Positions 1-9,037 of a DNA stretch of 64,000 nt are shown one piece after another; positions within the stretch are counted from its first letter, which is position 1; each line of letters begins with the position of its first letter. The notes beneath the pieces were generated by a model. That model saw nothing but the letters and a program-made list of their open reading frames with translations. It was not told the DNA's origin and searched no databases. The stretch is taken from the NCBI GenBank assembly GCA_018062345.1, contig JAGOSL010000003.1, positions 60,850-124,849 on the forward strand, in the 5' to 3' direction. The stretch comes from Pseudomonadota bacterium (GTDB lineage: Bacteria; Pseudomonadota; Alphaproteobacteria; Paracaedibacterales; CAITNM01). A program made the position numbers and the translations under genes.

Positions 1-419
1 GCTGGGCTGTGATTATTCCTCAGGAAAGTCTTCGTACAGGGCATGGGTGGAGCCATTACTCTAAGGGTATTGGCGAAATGGGACGCAAAAATTTACACCA
101 ACTACTACACATTTTTCATGATGCTATTGCAAATATACAGTGTTGATGTTGAGGGGCATGCGGTACCATATTTTTACGTGCCTCCTGTCGATGGTTTGTC
201 CAATGGAAAAACACTGGTTATGATGGATGGTGGGCCTGAAGGCGCATATACAGGAGGGTATTCTCTCTTCATAAAAACTTTCACGCAAGCTGGCTGGGCT
301 GTGATTATTCCTCAGGAAAGTCTTCGTACAGGGCATGGGTGGAGCCATTACTCTAAGGGTATTGGCGAAATGGGACGCAAAAATTTACACCAACTACTAC
401 ACATTTTTCATGATGCTAT
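1..419 (+). repeat. Partial 127-bp direct repeat, 292-bp period
   Basis: Bases 1-127 are identical to bases 293-419. The spacing of 292 bp is not a multiple of three. The simplest reading is a 292-bp tandem duplication inside a peptidase gene: the end of the first unit is at the window edge and the second unit is 128-419. In the original frame the first copy runs into a stop at 144-146, so the duplication truncates the upstream gene. An assembly error would look the same. Confidence 0.85.
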
Positions 420-927
420 ACACAAGCACTTAATTGAAAAACCAGAACAAACGCATTTATATGGTTGCAGTTATGGTGGCTTTGTTGCTGCTTCTTTTGC
501 TTTGCGTTGGGATTTTTTACACGAACAAGCAGGATTGCCAAAATTATTTAACTTTCAATCAATTGTTGCGCAAGCTGCTTATGTAGATAATGACTCATCA
601 CCTTGGGCAAACAGAGAGACGATTGTGGGCACAACTGACCCCAAAATATTTTATAATTCTTTCATGCCTGTAAATTTAGTGAATGGCCAGTTGTCAGCAC
701 CTTTTTTTATGGTGCATGGAAAAGTGGATATTAGATGCTCAGCAAATGATATTAGAACTTTTGCTAGCGCATTAACTTCAGCCGGCAATCCTTTCAGGAT
801 GTTTTGGTATAATGGTGGTCATAATCTGCCTTTCAATGAATGCTACCTGAAGTTTTTGTTAGCTCTTATGGAAGGTTGCCAAATTGACAACATACTAACC
901 GAAGTAGGGTTTACTCAAGAAATGTAG
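43..927 (+). CDS. S9-family (prolyl oligopeptidase) catalytic domain, 5' end disrupted
   Basis: This is the alpha/beta-hydrolase catalytic part of a prolyl oligopeptidase-type serine peptidase, which cleaves short peptides or acyl-aminoacyl ends. The nucleophile sits in GCSYGG near residue 144, the acid in VHGKVDIRC near residue 229, and the histidine in NGGHNLP near residue 260. The first 27 or so residues are not native: they come from reading the repeated DNA in a shifted frame, and the true sequence resumes near VDVEGHAVPYFYVPP. The family normally has an N-terminal propeller or similar domain, which would lie left of the window. A tandem duplication of 292 bp has therefore separated the catalytic domain from the rest. 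It may be a pseudogene or, less likely, a free-standing domain. Confidence 0.75.
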   Translation: MGGAITLRVLAKWDAKIYTNYYTFFMMLLQIYSVDVEGHAVPYFYVPPVDGLSNGKTLVMMDGGPEGAYTGGYSLFIKTFTQAGWAVIIPQESLRTGHGWSHYSKGIGEMGRKNLHQLLHIFHDAIHKHLIEKPEQTHLYGCSYGGFVAASFALRWDFLHEQAGLPKLFNFQSIVAQAAYVDNDSSPWANRETIVGTTDPKIFYNSFMPVNLVNGQLSAPFFMVHGKVDIRCSANDIRTFASALTSAGNPFRMFWYNGGHNLPFNECYLKFLLALMEGCQIDNILTEVGFTQEM

Positions 928-941
928 GTAGCTGTTATTGC

Positions 942-986
942 CAGGTTAGGCAAAGCTCTGTCGGAAGAATAGCTTTGTCTAACCTG
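942..986. repeat. 16-bp inverted repeat (stem-loop)
   Basis: Arms at 942-957 and 971-986 pair over 16 bp with a single G-T wobble around a 13-base loop. It lies 15 bp after the peptidase stop codon, so a transcription terminator is likely, although no long T-run follows on the plus strand. Confidence 0.6.
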
Positions 987-1004
987 TAAATGTATATACT
1001 TTAG

Positions 1005-1166
1005 ATATACAAAATTGATGACAAGCTTGATACGATTCAAGGGGTAGTATTATGCGATCAAATAAGGTCAATTGATTGGTCTGATTGTGATGCAAAATTT
1101 ATTGGTATTTTATCAGAAATTACCTTATCAGACATTCTTGCAAAACTAACAGTTTTATTGAATTAG
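1005..1166 (+). pseudogene. MazF/PemK mRNA interferase, C-terminal remnant
   Basis: An open stretch of 53 codons between in-frame stops at 1002 and 1164 reads with the C-terminal half of MazF/PemK endoribonucleases. The motif QGVVLCDQIRSIDW corresponds to the conserved GV-L-DQ-RSIDW strand-helix of the family, and it ends with the usual AKLTVLL helix and a stop. There is no ATG in this frame and the N-terminal part with the catalytic arginine is absent. No MazE antitoxin is beside it. It is a dead toxin fragment. Confidence 0.7.
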
Positions 1167-1221
1167 CTATTTTAAAAGTGCCGCCAGATGTTATCAATTT
1201 ATTACATAACTTAAGCGTTAT

Positions 1222-1626
1222 TTATCTCTCTAACTTTGCCAGCTCAACTCTGGCGCGTGTTTCTATTTCCAATAAAATGTTGCGCAGGCGTTCGTCAACA
1301 GTTGATTCAATTTGATCCTTCAAAAGAGAAGTAATATTTTCTAATGTGTCTTTGGGAATACTGCCGGTAATAATATCTAAGCGCAGCTCATCTAGCTGCT
1401 TTAAGATTTTATCCCCTTTTTCAATTGCCTGCTTTTGCCCTCTACGTCTGGAGTCTAAATTTAAAAACAGCGCATCAATCGGGCTCAGTTTGATTTCCAT
1501 GGGGGCAAATGTTTCAGCAATTGTAGAGCTCTCCCCAAGAGAGAATTTTTCGTCTCCCTTAACTCTTTCAAGCTTCTTTGGGCTTGTGCCCCTAATGCCG
1601 TGTGTCGCAATCTTAGTAATATCCAT
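1222..1626 (-). CDS. fliX: Flagellar assembly regulator FliX
   Basis: FliX couples flagellar basal-body assembly to FlbD-dependent transcription in alphaproteobacteria. At 134 residues the protein has the family's usual length. Its C-terminal half shows the family pattern: a run of arginines in LDSRRRGQKQAIEKG, a leucine-rich helix with LDELRLDIITG-SIP, then ERLRNILLEIETRARVELAKL. The N-terminus is the variable linker. The gene starts at ATG 1626 and stands alone; no other flagellar gene is visible in the window, although FliX often lies next to P-ring genes. Whether the cell still makes a flagellum cannot be told from here. Confidence 0.8.
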   Translation of the reverse strand: MDITKIATHGIRGTSPKKLERVKGDEKFSLGESSTIAETFAPMEIKLSPIDALFLNLDSRRRGQKQAIEKGDKILKQLDELRLDIITGSIPKDTLENITSLLKDQIESTVDERLRNILLEIETRARVELAKLER

Positions 1627-1730
1627 GCAGTATTTCTAATAAAGCTATACAAGCATTGTATATGTAAATTTAGAGTTTTGTAAAATTAAAAATTTAGATA
1701 AACTGTATCAAAATCTAGTTAAAGCAAAAT

Positions 1731-2270
1731 ATGCACTACTTTTTTCTATCTGGGTCTTTGAGAAAAGATTCTTTCAATACAAAATTGCTTCATTTGGCGA
1801 CGCAATTCTTGCAATGTGAGCAACCTGATGTTGCTAATCTTAATGAGCTGTCAATTCCTTTATACAGTGGTGATATAGAAGCTGTAGGCATTCCAGAAGG
1901 GGTACAAAAACTTGCCAAAAGTATTGAACAAGCCCAAGCGCTGATTATTGCAAGCCCTGAATATAATTATTCTATTTCTGGGGTTTTGAAAAATACCATC
2001 GATTGGGTATCTCGAGTGCGCCCCATGCCGCTTGCAAAAAAGCCTGTCTTGCTTCTTGCAGCATCCATGGGGTCAATAGCAGGCATCCGAGGTCTTTGGC
2101 AGACACGCATTCCTTTAGAGGGACTTGGAAGTTACGTTTATCCTGAAATGTTTAGTTTGGGTGTTGCCCATGAAGCATTAAATGAAGGCGGATTTGTAAA
2201 TCCAGATGATCAAAAGCGTTTTGTTTCAACGTTAGATGGCTTTTCAACATTTGCAAAAAGATTTAGCTGA
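1731..2270 (+). CDS. NADPH-dependent FMN reductase family protein
   Basis: A 179-residue flavodoxin-fold oxidoreductase of the ChrR/YieF type, which uses NAD(P)H and bound FMN to reduce quinones or other acceptors in the cytoplasm. The FMN phosphate loop is SGSLRKDSFNTKLL near residues 7-20, and the second FMN-contacting motif is SPEYNYSISGVLKNTIDWVSR near residues 77-97. Length and motif order match the family. It is a single gene followed by a convergent minus-strand gene only 24 bp away. The physiological substrate is not predictable from sequence. Confidence 0.9.
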   Translation: MHYFFLSGSLRKDSFNTKLLHLATQFLQCEQPDVANLNELSIPLYSGDIEAVGIPEGVQKLAKSIEQAQALIIASPEYNYSISGVLKNTIDWVSRVRPMPLAKKPVLLLAASMGSIAGIRGLWQTRIPLEGLGSYVYPEMFSLGVAHEALNEGGFVNPDDQKRFVSTLDGFSTFAKRFS

Positions 2271-2294
2271 AATAAAATATAAAACCGAGGAAAA

Positions 2295-3746
2295 CTAAAA
2301 AGCAATGTAAGCGTGTCCCACGCTTTGATTAATGCTAAATCTTTTAGTTTTTCTCGATGTTCGCATAGAAATGATTACTCTATCCGAATAGTATATAGTT
2401 CCTTTTGCACCAGAATCTTTATACCAATCAATTATTGTGTTTTCGTCTGATAGTGTTCTGCAAATTGTGTTAAGTTGATCCTCAGCAGTGTCAGCGATAG
2501 TTGTTATTTTTAAAATTTTATTAAGGGTGGAAATAAAGTTATCAAACCCTGTTTCCATTTCTGTTTCAGGATTTTCTGGGGTACATATAACGCTAATGGA
2601 CATTAGGGCTTCATGCCATTGACGAGCTTTTTCCTCATCGTTTAATAGGTTGCTACTGAAGTTTGTTAAGCTATACAAGCCGCTTAAGAAAGAAGAGTTG
2701 CTTACTAAATAAACAAATTCATCTTTAACACTACCATTTGAATTTAGAAGAATTAAATTTAAGAAATTTCTAACCGTCACTTCAGCACAATCTGCATGTT
2801 GTGCTTCACCAAATTTAAGAACAACTTTATCCAGTATAGGGGGAAAAATTTTTGATGGGTCTGATTCTTTTAAATGCGTAATAATTTCAGCTTCTCGAAT
2901 TACATCTGCTTGGGTATATGCTACTGCTTCTGTTTCGGGGTAGATAGTTAAGCCCCTTATTGCTTCTTCATAAGTTCTGGATTTTTCCCACAGATAGCTC
3001 ATTAAAATATTGATTGGCAGATTTCTATTTTGAATATCTAACGAACGGCTTTCATCTATAGCTTCTCTTAAAGTTTGTAAGAATTCCCCTAGTTCTGCTT
3101 GAATCGACCTTCTCCTTTTTGGTGTCATGCTGGGTTCAAAGGCTTTAGCAATTTCAAGACTTTCAAGTATTATCTGTGCATCAGTTGCTTCGCCTGGTGT
3201 TTCAGAAATCAAAGTATTTAAAATATGCTTTATAATGGCTGCTCCAAAAGAGGTGCCTAGAAAGCAACTGGAAAGATTGTTAACTTTGAACTCTCCATTG
3301 TGTGATGGGAAAAGAAAAAATATTAGTTTAGCTATTTTTTTCTCAGGTACTAATACGTTGCTAATATACCGAGCATGACTTTTAAGATTTTTATAAAAGA
3401 ACGTGGGGAAAAAAGATTTTATAGAATCTAAAGAACCAATTGATTCAATCGTACCCAATTTTTGCTCTTCTGTTGCTGATGCAGTAGAAGCAGATTCTAT
3501 TGCAGCTGGCGGCATAACAGAAGTTGGAATTACTGTGTTGTATGTGTAATTTCTTACAAAAGGAGGCTCTGTACGTATTTTTTTTATAGTACCGTCTTGC
3601 AGTAGCTGTATGGCTCTAGCGTAGGAAAGATTTTTTTTAGCGCACCTTACGTATATTCCTGTCAGATTAGATGTTTGCAAATTAGGGGTTGAGCATAAAT
3701 TGCTAATAAAAAAACAGAAAAAAACGAAAATCTTTTGTTTCATCAA
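2295..3746 (-). CDS. Secreted protein of unknown function (paralogue of the next gene)
   Basis: A 483-residue protein with an N-terminal signal peptide (lysine-rich start then a phenylalanine-rich hydrophobic stretch ending near residue 19). I do not recognise a named family. The C-terminal third contains HADCAEVTVRNFLNLIL followed by a short polar stretch with an NG turn, near residues 316-338, and ends in a strand with GHAYIAF. The same two elements occur at the equivalent places in the 259-residue protein at 3839-4618, so the two are diverged paralogues with a shared domain. The N-terminal 280 residues, mostly helical, have no counterpart. An exported, perhaps effector-like protein is inferred. 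Confidence 0.7.
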   Translation of the reverse strand: MMKQKIFVFFCFFISNLCSTPNLQTSNLTGIYVRCAKKNLSYARAIQLLQDGTIKKIRTEPPFVRNYTYNTVIPTSVMPPAAIESASTASATEEQKLGTIESIGSLDSIKSFFPTFFYKNLKSHARYISNVLVPEKKIAKLIFFLFPSHNGEFKVNNLSSCFLGTSFGAAIIKHILNTLISETPGEATDAQIILESLEIAKAFEPSMTPKRRRSIQAELGEFLQTLREAIDESRSLDIQNRNLPINILMSYLWEKSRTYEEAIRGLTIYPETEAVAYTQADVIREAEIITHLKESDPSKIFPPILDKVVLKFGEAQHADCAEVTVRNFLNLILLNSNGSVKDEFVYLVSNSSFLSGLYSLTNFSSNLLNDEEKARQWHEALMSISVICTPENPETEMETGFDNFISTLNKILKITTIADTAEDQLNTICRTLSDENTIIDWYKDSGAKGTIYYSDRVIISMRTSRKTKRFSINQSVGHAYIAF

Positions 3747-3838
3747 AATAGTTACTGGTATTAATTACTATAATGATTATATAAAAATCGTTAAAAATCC
3801 ATATGTATTCTCAAATTTTGCGTGAGAATAATACTGAA

Positions 3839-4618
3839 CTAATGCGCTATTTCATCTCTATGTCTAATGCAAACATGTTCTTGGGCAATAAGAAGGGTTA
3901 CGTTCTCTTTTTTCTTTTTTGGCCCTCCCTTAATGATAAATGTCAATTTTGCATCTTCATAATTTTGAACACTCTTTGGATTGAATTTTATATCTATAGT
4001 CTCTGTGCTTAAATATTTACACAGCTTATTTAATCTATAAGCTCTGTATTGATTTTCAGTGTAGCCGGGTAGTGATCCGCCGTTTCTAAGGCTTGGTATG
4101 AAGCCGTCCATAAGCGCTAGAATGTTATCAATACCAGTTAGTAGTTCTCTATTATCTTGTGCGTATTTTACACCAAAAGCTTCAAAGCCAATGGTTTTTT
4201 CCAGCCATTCCCTACCTAATTCAGGGGCGCTAGAAATTAAATCTTCACCTAAGTGATCATGATAATACGAAGTTAGAGCAGGGCTTTCGAAGATTTTTTC
4301 TGCAGCGCCTGGTCTTAGGTCACCATTGGGAAACAAAAAAGCCATATTCAAAAGATTTCTTGTAAGATTTTCTACGCAATCTCTTTGATAAATAAGGCTG
4401 GTTACAGGGTTTCCTTCAACAATTTTTGTTGCAACCAAATCATGAAATACAGCCTGCGGAATAATATGTGTGAGGGCATGTTCATAATCAGCATGCGTTG
4501 TGATTGTTTCAAAACTTGTATCAAGGGGATTTTCATCCTCAGCATCATTAGCGCAAAACGCTAAGCTTCCTATTGTTACTAAAATTCCTAAAGTGATTTT
4601 GCTCAAATTTATCTTCAT
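3839..4618 (-). CDS. Secreted protein of unknown function (paralogue of 2295-3746)
   Basis: A 259-residue protein with a clean signal peptide ending near SLAFCA. The central motif RDCVENLTRNLLNMAF-LFPNG near residues 77-98 parallels the DC-E-RN-LN-NG motif of the 483-residue neighbour, and the C-terminal strand with EHVCIRH parallels GHAYIAF there. It has no recognised catalytic motif. It lies upstream of its paralogue on the same strand with a 92-bp gap, so co-transcription is possible. The long leader up to hisC (about 210 bp) is shared by divergent promoters. Confidence 0.7.
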   Translation of the reverse strand: MKINLSKITLGILVTIGSLAFCANDAEDENPLDTSFETITTHADYEHALTHIIPQAVFHDLVATKIVEGNPVTSLIYQRDCVENLTRNLLNMAFLFPNGDLRPGAAEKIFESPALTSYYHDHLGEDLISSAPELGREWLEKTIGFEAFGVKYAQDNRELLTGIDNILALMDGFIPSLRNGGSLPGYTENQYRAYRLNKLCKYLSTETIDIKFNPKSVQNYEDAKLTFIIKGGPKKKKENVTLLIAQEHVCIRHRDEIAH

Positions 4619-4828
4619 GATTTTTTGGCTTTTGATTTTTTTTATACATAGAGATGTTCTGAAAGAATATCAATGAAATTTTTAAATTTATTTTACAGAT
4701 TTTTTATTTTGATGTTTGAAAGTTACGCTTTTTGAAATTTTCTTCTTGGTTGCTGACGCAACAGCACATCAATTGAAAATTTTTGGTGAATATGGTAGGA
4801 AATACTAAGGATCTAAGTCACGGTAAAG

Positions 4829-5905
4829 ATGAGTCTTCCAAAATCCAGCGCGTCAATATATTCGATTTCTCCTTATATTGGTGGTGATGTTACCCCCCAG
4901 GGTTTTGTACGTCGTGTAGTCTTAGCATCCAATGAAAATCCCTATGGTCCGTCAGAATTGGTCAAGCAGGTTATACGTCAGCATACTAGTCGTATTCATT
5001 GCTATCCAAGTGGTGCAGCAAATGAACTGCGAGAAGCACTTGGAAATACTCATGGGCTTGACTCGTCATGGATTGTAACTGGTAACGGTTCAGAAGATAT
5101 TTTACACCTTTTAGCGCGCACTTTCGTGCAACCAGGTGATGAGGTTCTTATTTCTCAACACGGTTTTGGTGTTTACAAAATTGCCACGTTGGTAATGGGT
5201 GGAATTCCTGTCGAAGTTCCGCGGGTGAATTTCAAATTAAATGTTGAGGATGTTCTGGCACGAGTGACCTCTAAAACAAAAATATTTTACCTTGATCATC
5301 CTGGTAATCCAATTGCGCATTATCTAACCAATAATGAAATTGAAGATCTATTAGCTTGTATGCCAAGTCATGTGCTTGTGGTATTTGATTCTGCGTATGC
5401 TGAGTATATGGATAATGAAGATTATCATCATGGCACAAAGTGGGTGCAGAAGTACCCAAATGTGGTGATGGCACGAACTTTTTCAAAAGCTTATGGAATG
5501 GCAAATTTACGATTGGGCTGGTTGTATGCACATCCTGAAATTCTCGATCCAATTAATCGCATTCGCCCTCCGTTCAACACAACGGGCCTTTCACAAGCTG
5601 CAGGAATAGCTGCACTTAGCGATCAAGAATGGATTAGAAAATGCGTGCAATTGAATAAGGAAAATCTATCAAATTTTGTAAATGATATGAAGGGTTTGAA
5701 TATCCCTATGATCCAATATGCATCAAATTTCGTGATGGCTTATTTTGAGAAAACCCAAGAGGTTTATAGGTATCTCGGAGAAAAGGGTCTGATTGTTCGC
5801 CCAATGGGTGCATACGATTTGCCTCAATATTTGCGTATAACCATCGGAAAACATGAAGAAATGCAAGAATTAATTGATGTTATAGGATCATGTCCACACC
5901 TTTAG
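4829..5905 (+). CDS. hisC: Histidinol-phosphate aminotransferase family (HisC)
   Basis: A fold-type I PLP aminotransferase that transfers an amino group to imidazole acetol phosphate in histidine synthesis; many bacteria also use HisC-like enzymes for aromatic amino acids. Visible are the substrate-side ASNENPYGPS, the GNGSEDILHLLARTF helix, the DSAYAEY segment and the PLP-binding lysine, Lys220 in RTFSKAYGMANLRLGW. Length (358) is normal for the family. Its 3' end overlaps the recG start by 16 bp, so the two are translationally coupled. No other his gene is in the window, so an aromatic or broad role is possible. Confidence 0.88.
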   Translation: MSLPKSSASIYSISPYIGGDVTPQGFVRRVVLASNENPYGPSELVKQVIRQHTSRIHCYPSGAANELREALGNTHGLDSSWIVTGNGSEDILHLLARTFVQPGDEVLISQHGFGVYKIATLVMGGIPVEVPRVNFKLNVEDVLARVTSKTKIFYLDHPGNPIAHYLTNNEIEDLLACMPSHVLVVFDSAYAEYMDNEDYHHGTKWVQKYPNVVMARTFSKAYGMANLRLGWLYAHPEILDPINRIRPPFNTTGLSQAAGIAALSDQEWIRKCVQLNKENLSNFVNDMKGLNIPMIQYASNFVMAYFEKTQEVYRYLGEKGLIVRPMGAYDLPQYLRITIGKHEEMQELIDVIGSCPHL

Positions 5906-7992
5906 ACTACTATGTAACAGCTCTTCACACTTTACCTTCTATAGGTAAGCGTCGTGAAAAATTTTACAAAAAATTGGTGGGAGAAAGAATTATCGATCTT
6001 TTATGGCATCTCCCTAATCAACTTAGTTTTCGTACTTTTGTTAATCATATACAAGAAGCTTCTGAAAACGCGCTGATTACCCTCGAAGCAACAGTTGAAT
6101 TGCATCAGCCAAGTCTTCGCAAGCGTTCACCCTATCGTGTTTGGATGCGCGATACTAAAAACAATCAGTTTGAATTGATTTTTTTTAATGCTTATCCGCA
6201 GTTTTTACAACGTGTAGCCCCAGAAGGGCGAAAAATTGGTGTTAGCGGTCAGCTAAAATGTGAGGGAACTCATGGCCAAAACCGTTACTACATATCTCAT
6301 CCTGATTTTATGGGGCCTGTTGATGAAATTCAAAAATGGGTTGGAGCAGAGCGTATCTATGGCTTAACTGCCGGTATAACAAGGTCCATGGTTGCAAGTA
6401 CTATTGACCAAGCGCTTAAATCTGCAAAAGATTTGCCCGAATGGCTTGTTGATTGCCATTACCCAACATTTTTAAACGCGCTAAAACAGGTTCATAAACC
6501 TGAGCATTATGACAATTTGACATTTGCTGATCTCTCACGCCAACGTCTCATTTTTGATGAATTTTTAGCATACCATCTAGGAATGATTTTAAGTAATCGC
6601 CGTGTAACACCCAAAATTATAGCAAATAGTATTTATACGCCAAAGTTCGCGCATGAGCTTGAAAATTTATTGCCGTTTACTTTAACAAATGCCCAGCAAA
6701 CAGCAATTGCTGAACTTCGTGCAGATATGCAAAGCGGCAATCAAATGGTTCGTCTTTTGCAAGGTGACGTCGGTAGTGGTAAAACATTGGTTGCTGTAAT
6801 GGCGGCTCTTGATATGGCAGATCAAGATATGCAAACAGCTATTTTAGTACCAACAGAAATCTTGTCACGCCAGCATATGGCAAAGATTAGTGAGCTATTA
6901 AAACCATTAGGTATTGAAGTTGCGCTGTTGACAGGTCGTGAAAAAGGTAAAACTCGAGAACAGGTTCTTGAAACCATTAAGTCTGGTAGCGCCAAAGTAG
7001 TTATAGGTACTCATGCATTGATAGAAGATTCAGTTGTTTTTCACAAATTGGGTCTGGTTGTCATTGACGAGCAGCATCGATTCGGGGTTGAGCAGCGTCT
7101 GGCTCTTTCTCAAAAATCTAGGACTGCACATATTTTATCAATGACTGCAACGCCAATTCCTAGAACGTTAGTTTTGGCAAATCATGGCGATATGGATGTC
7201 TCGGTTCTTAATGAAAAACCCAAGGGCCGAAAAATTATTCAAACTAAAGTAATCAGTGCTGATAGACTGCAAGAAGTTGTTGAGCAGGTCAAAATGGTAA
7301 TGAGTAAGGGCAGACAAGTTTACTGGGTCTGCCCATTGATTGAAGAGTCCGAAAAAAGTGATTTTGCAGCAGCAGTTGCTCGCTTTGAAATGCTTCGTGA
7401 AATGTTTGGTAATCAAGTTGAGCTGCTGCACGGGCGCATGAAAGGTCCAGAAAAAGATGCTGCGATGCAACGTTTTGTAAGGGGTGAGGCAACGCTACTT
7501 GTTTCAACAACTGTTATTGAAGTTGGTGTAGATGTGCCGCAAGCAACCGTTATAATTATTGAACATGCTCAGCGATTCGGTCTTGCTCAGTTGCACCAGT
7601 TGCGCGGAAGAGTAGGGCGTAATGATATTCAATCATTTTGCTTGCTGCTTTACGGGCAACCGTTAAGCTTCCAGGCCCGCAAAAGATTAGAAGTCATGCG
7701 TGATTGCCATGATGGATTTGAAATTGCTGAACACGATTTGCGCCTGCGTGGCGGTGGAGAAATCATTGGTACAAAGCAAAGCGGCGTGCCAAAATTTCGT
7801 CTTTGCGATTTGGTCCAAGATGATCCAAGCGATAGTGTTTTTCTTGAAGAATTATTTGCCAAGGCGCACAAAATGGCAACTGATATATTGAATAACGATC
7901 CAGATTTGTTGTCTCCGCAAGGTCTGGCCCTGCGCCAGCTACTAATTTTGCATGAATATGATAATGCCGAATTGTTGCGAAAATCTGGATAA
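5890..7992 (+). CDS. recG: ATP-dependent DNA helicase RecG
   Basis: RecG remodels stalled forks and Holliday junctions. The 700-residue protein has the N-terminal wedge (OB-fold) domain at roughly 60-150, Walker A GDVGSGKT at 293-300, the DEQH box in VVIDEQHRFGVEQR, motif III SMTATPIPRTL, and C-terminal helicase motifs STTVIEVGVDVPQA and QLRGRVGR, followed by the RecG-specific ARKRLEVMRDCHDGFEIAEHDL-RLRGGGE region. All expected motifs are intact. Start ATG 5890 lies inside hisC with a short AGGA just upstream. Confidence 0.96.
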   Translation: MSTPLDYYVTALHTLPSIGKRREKFYKKLVGERIIDLLWHLPNQLSFRTFVNHIQEASENALITLEATVELHQPSLRKRSPYRVWMRDTKNNQFELIFFNAYPQFLQRVAPEGRKIGVSGQLKCEGTHGQNRYYISHPDFMGPVDEIQKWVGAERIYGLTAGITRSMVASTIDQALKSAKDLPEWLVDCHYPTFLNALKQVHKPEHYDNLTFADLSRQRLIFDEFLAYHLGMILSNRRVTPKIIANSIYTPKFAHELENLLPFTLTNAQQTAIAELRADMQSGNQMVRLLQGDVGSGKTLVAVMAALDMADQDMQTAILVPTEILSRQHMAKISELLKPLGIEVALLTGREKGKTREQVLETIKSGSAKVVIGTHALIEDSVVFHKLGLVVIDEQHRFGVEQRLALSQKSRTAHILSMTATPIPRTLVLANHGDMDVSVLNEKPKGRKIIQTKVISADRLQEVVEQVKMVMSKGRQVYWVCPLIEESEKSDFAAAVARFEMLREMFGNQVELLHGRMKGPEKDAAMQRFVRGEATLLVSTTVIEVGVDVPQATVIIIEHAQRFGLAQLHQLRGRVGRNDIQSFCLLLYGQPLSFQARKRLEVMRDCHDGFEIAEHDLRLRGGGEIIGTKQSGVPKFRLCDLVQDDPSDSVFLEELFAKAHKMATDILNNDPDLLSPQGLALRQLLILHEYDNAELLRKSG

Positions 7993-8069
7993 AACATAAA
8001 AGCTCCTTTAATATTTGATTAAACAAAATTTCTTACAGTATTCTGTAAAGGTGATGATGTTGCTATAGG

Positions 8070-8753
8070 GTGGTTTTTATAAAAATTAAATTATTACAGC
8101 TATTAGCTTTTTTTAGCTTTCAGCTCTTTTGTGCAGAAATTATCGTAACTCCAGTAGATCTTTTTAATCAACTCGATCGTGCAGTTAAAGCGCAGAATAA
8201 AATAGAGATAGAAAACCTTTTCTCGCATCCTCTTCAAAAAAAACTTACCTCTAATCACAGAAACAGCTTATTAGAGCGATCTTTATTCTTTTATACTCAC
8301 AAAGAAATGGCGCTTTTCTTATTAGAAAAACAAGAAATTTTAAAGGCTAATCGCCTAGGGGTTCATGATATTTTGAGACTCTCTGTTTCAAAAGAACGTT
8401 CTGATGTTACTACGTTTGTACTATTTCAAATTTCCGATGAACAATTACAACCAGAAAGAGATGTTATAATAGATTGTTCTAATAACGCAAGGTCCAGAAA
8501 AAATTTAGAACTTATAAAAATATTTAATGATTATTTAAGTGAGAAGCCTCAAAGCATTGAAAATGTAACTGCATCATCTATAGTGGCTATACCCAATCAA
8601 CAAGAAAAATTAAAAGAACCCACTGATTTTAACCCAGCTACACTTACAGTAATTACTGTTGTTCCTGATCAGCGAGAAGAGGAACAAGAAGCGCATCAAA
8701 GTATTTTTAGTAATTTATTAACTATTTTTTGGAATAATATTTCAATTAAGTAA
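8070..8753 (+). CDS. Secreted protein with ankyrin-like helical pattern
   Basis: A 227-residue protein starting at GTG 8070 (the frame is closed upstream at 8055, and no ATG precedes the signal peptide). The N-terminus is a signal peptide ending near QLFCA. Residues about 25-150 are helical with short repeats such as HKEMALFLLEKQEILKANRL and RKNLELIKIFNDYL that resemble degenerate ankyrin helix pairs, similar in style to the protein at 54261-54854. The C-terminal 70 residues are low-complexity and acidic. No enzymatic motif is seen. Function unknown. Confidence 0.6.
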   Translation: MVFIKIKLLQLLAFFSFQLFCAEIIVTPVDLFNQLDRAVKAQNKIEIENLFSHPLQKKLTSNHRNSLLERSLFFYTHKEMALFLLEKQEILKANRLGVHDILRLSVSKERSDVTTFVLFQISDEQLQPERDVIIDCSNNARSRKNLELIKIFNDYLSEKPQSIENVTASSIVAIPNQQEKLKEPTDFNPATLTVITVVPDQREEEQEAHQSIFSNLLTIFWNNISIK

Positions 8754-8767
8754 ATTTAAATTTCTTG

Positions 8768-9037
8768 ATGCGCAAAGTTACAACAACTAACGTTTTTTTA
8801 AAGGATGTTAGGCGCTCAAAGAAGCGCGGTAAATGTCTTGAAAAACTACAATCAGTAATTGACCAGCTTGCGCACTCGCACTTGCTTGAGAAAAAATTTC
8901 ACCCCCATCGCCTAACCGGCGGCGCTAGTGATTGCTTTGAATGCCATCTTGAAAACGACTGGTTATTAGTATACCGCTGCAATGAAACTTCTTTAGAGCT
9001 TGTTCGTACAGGCTCACACAGTGATTTATTTGAGTGA
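8768..9037 (+). CDS. YafQ-type (RelE superfamily) mRNA interferase toxin, no antitoxin seen
   Basis: YafQ-like toxins cleave mRNA on the ribosome. The 89-residue protein keeps the family landmarks: FLKDVRRSKKRGKCLEKL at the N-terminus, the HPHRLTGG loop (the active-site histidine region), ECHLENDWLLVY and the C-terminal VRTGSHSDLF containing the catalytic histidine. It appears full-length. I choose ATG 8768; a TTG codon directly before it is an unlikely start. The usual DinJ/RelB antitoxin should lie immediately upstream, but that place is occupied by a secreted protein gene ending 14 bp before. The antitoxin is missing or unlinked. Confidence 0.8.
   Translation: MRKVTTTNVFLKDVRRSKKRGKCLEKLQSVIDQLAHSHLLEKKFHPHRLTGGASDCFECHLENDWLLVYRCNETSLELVRTGSHSDLFE

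Noticed and set aside
1346-1639. Plus-strand 97-codon frame over fliX
   Set aside because: Exact antisense of a well-supported FliX gene with no own signal or motif.
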